A DNA stretch of 64,000 nucleotides from Epiperipatus broadwayi (lineage: Eukaryota; Onychophora; Udeonychophora; Euonychophora; Peripatidae), in the NCBI GenBank assembly GCA_028023455.1, contig JAQFVV010012398.1, positions 2,812,682-2,876,681 on the forward strand. The letters run 5' to 3'. The notes under the pieces are model-generated. The model was not told where the DNA came from. It did no database searches and saw only the letters and a list, made by a program, of their open reading frames with translations. The position numbers and the translations under genes were made by a program. Shown here piece after piece: positions 62,206-64,000 of this stretch; position 1 is the first letter of the stretch; the number at the start of each line of letters is the position of its first letter.

Positions 62206-64000
62206 TAATACATAAAGGAACTATTCTAACAATGTTTAATATTCAGCAATTTTCCCATAATGTTTAATAATGTTAGATTGTATGATTATTTCCTGCCTTA
62301 AAATCTGTACAGTCTAAAGATTGATATTCATTTGGATTCAGCTTTGATTTTTATGCTGGGAAAATTAGATAATTGTGTCAATAACTCTAAAATTGGTATA
62401 GAAACTGAACCAATTGTAATGGACAGCGGATTGGCTGGTTATTTTAGTATGTTGTCAAAATTAGTGGGTGTATATATATAGGCATTTAGTGATTAGACAA
62501 ACTGAAATACTAGTGATATCTGTATTAATATAGTAATGTGTTTAGAAATAAAAATTTATATTCAGCTTGAAATAGAATTGTACATTTGAACAAATAGCTT
62601 TAGGCCATACTAAGTTCACTTAGAGATGATGGTAAATGATACTGATTTTTCACTCAATATGCAAGAATTGTCCACACATTCAATATTTAAATCAGGTAAT
62701 TGGGAAAGCCACAGAGCTGTGTAACATCATGCTGATGCAATCAAAATTGGATTGTATAAAATGTATGAATTAAAATATTATTATGTGGAAAATGACAGCT
62801 GTATCTAAAAATGTTTTTATTATGGAATAAATTTGTTACCACAAAATGTTCAAATAATCTGTAATGTATTTATGTTAATAATGACTGCAATGTAGTTATA
62901 AGGTATTCATAGTAAGTAATAATTGAAATAAGAAAATACCATATGATTGACTACTAAGTGATGACAATTCCACCATTGTGCTTCTCAGTTGGGAGAAAGT
63001 CATCAGCTGAAATGCTTATGATCTCAAACATAAACTCTTCCAATTACTCTTCATCAGAATGTTACATTTGTGATGTCTCATTCACATTAGAAACTAACAA
63101 CTATCAGGCAAGATCTTGACAATAAATATTCTGCCTAAGAAGCTGGCAGTAGCTTGTTTTGATGAATATTAAAATGTTCACATATATATTGGTCATTGCT
63201 ATAATTTGTTCCATTAGTTTTATGGATTTTTTTGGGTTATCTCCTTTCATAAAGTCTACTGGTTTCTCTTTATAAATATTGTCTTTTGAGCATAGTTGGT
63301 TTAAGCCGGTTTCATTGTTCCATCTTTAGCTATTTGATTCATTATTTTTGATTGTAAAACATCAAACAGTTTAATGTTTTGAACAGCTTTTTTGAGGAAA
63401 TCCAATTCAAATAATACTCTGCATGAACTCAAGGTTCATGGATCATGGCCCAGCACTATTATTTTTGATACTCAAATTTCTTAGAAACTCCTGAGTGATA
63501 AGTTATTTAATTCTTTATTTTGGTTAAATATTGGTAATATGACATCTTTTAAACTCAAACAGATAAATGTTTTTTCTTACAAGTTGAAACTGATGTTACA
63601 TTCTTATCAAATATTTCTTACTCCTTAGAGTTTTATATATGCCCATTTCTGGATTATATGATTTTGGCAAACATGAATCACTGTTAAGACAGAAAAATCT
63701 CTATATAAGAACTTGAATATATCCATACCAAAACAATTGTATCTGATGGATTAGGCTATAACTAGAAACCAGGAAATAAAAGAAATCACTATATATGATT
63801 ATTTATACATGCAACAGATTACTGTGCAGATTACAGATTAATGTATTTTATGATTAAAATGATAATAGCTTTTACAAAATGTCTATAAAAATAATCAGTT
63901 TAATGTTCAGAGATTCATAAGAAGTTTGAGCATTGGAAATGAAAAATTTGAGTTGCAATCTATAGATTTTAAACCTAAAATCTACCATTCTACCACTGCA
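62206..64000. other. AT-rich 3' flank to window end
   Basis: Dispersed repeat family B, copy 3, lies at about 63415-63520. No gene or RNA recognised. Confidence 0.4.

Overview
This window is strongly AT-rich metazoan nuclear DNA, probably from an invertebrate. The evidence is spliceosomal introns, GT-AG junctions, very long non-coding stretches and a mixture of Gypsy, LINE, RTE-like, Penelope-like and fold-back repeats. I cannot name the species from sequence alone.

Only one host gene is supported. It is the 3' part of a mitochondrial-type methionyl-tRNA synthetase (MARS2) on the + strand. Its penultimate visible exon is 12743-12934 and its last exon is 55969-56318. They are joined in the same phase (phase 1) across an intron of 43,034 bp. 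Everything upstream of 12743 is either the preceding intron or 5' flank, and everything after about 56400 is 3' flank. No exon other than these two was recognised.

The giant intron is a repeat landfill. In order it holds: a near-perfect palindrome of about 2.17 kb whose arms carry the 3' end of a Penelope-like element (13464-15630); a complete but dead Gypsy-type LTR retrotransposon on + (17712-23134, 5-bp target duplication GAAAG, tRNA-Ser-type primer site); a decayed RTE-like LINE on + (about 31110-33400); a 217-bp tandem dimer built on a hairpin (34798-35280); a second, related, dead Gypsy element on - (35562-40391, target duplication CTTCT); and an endonuclease-type LINE followed head-to-tail by a 5'-truncated copy of itself (about 50340-54670). 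Upstream of the first exon lies another LINE remnant (10030-11090) and several fold-back (MITE-like) repeats, one ending about 115 bp before the exon.

The most interesting signal is a dispersed family of about 300 bp present at three loci (3095-3640 as an inverted pair, 23675-23965, 61915-62205). Each copy contains a type I hammerhead self-cleaving ribozyme fold: a CUGANGA box, a stem II, a GAAA box, a minimal helix III, a GUC cleavage triplet in three of the four sites, and a long helix I with a conserved internal loop. Stem II differs in sequence between copies but keeps its pairing in most of them, which is covariation. This fits retrozymes (small non-autonomous hammerhead retroelements) or the ribozyme-bearing terminal repeats of Penelope-like elements. 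A Penelope-like remnant with a hammerhead-like core is in the same window.

Nearly all other open reading frames longer than 60 codons are chance frames in AT-rich DNA or shadows of transposon genes. No rRNA, no intact tRNA gene, no CRISPR and no intact transposon protein is present.
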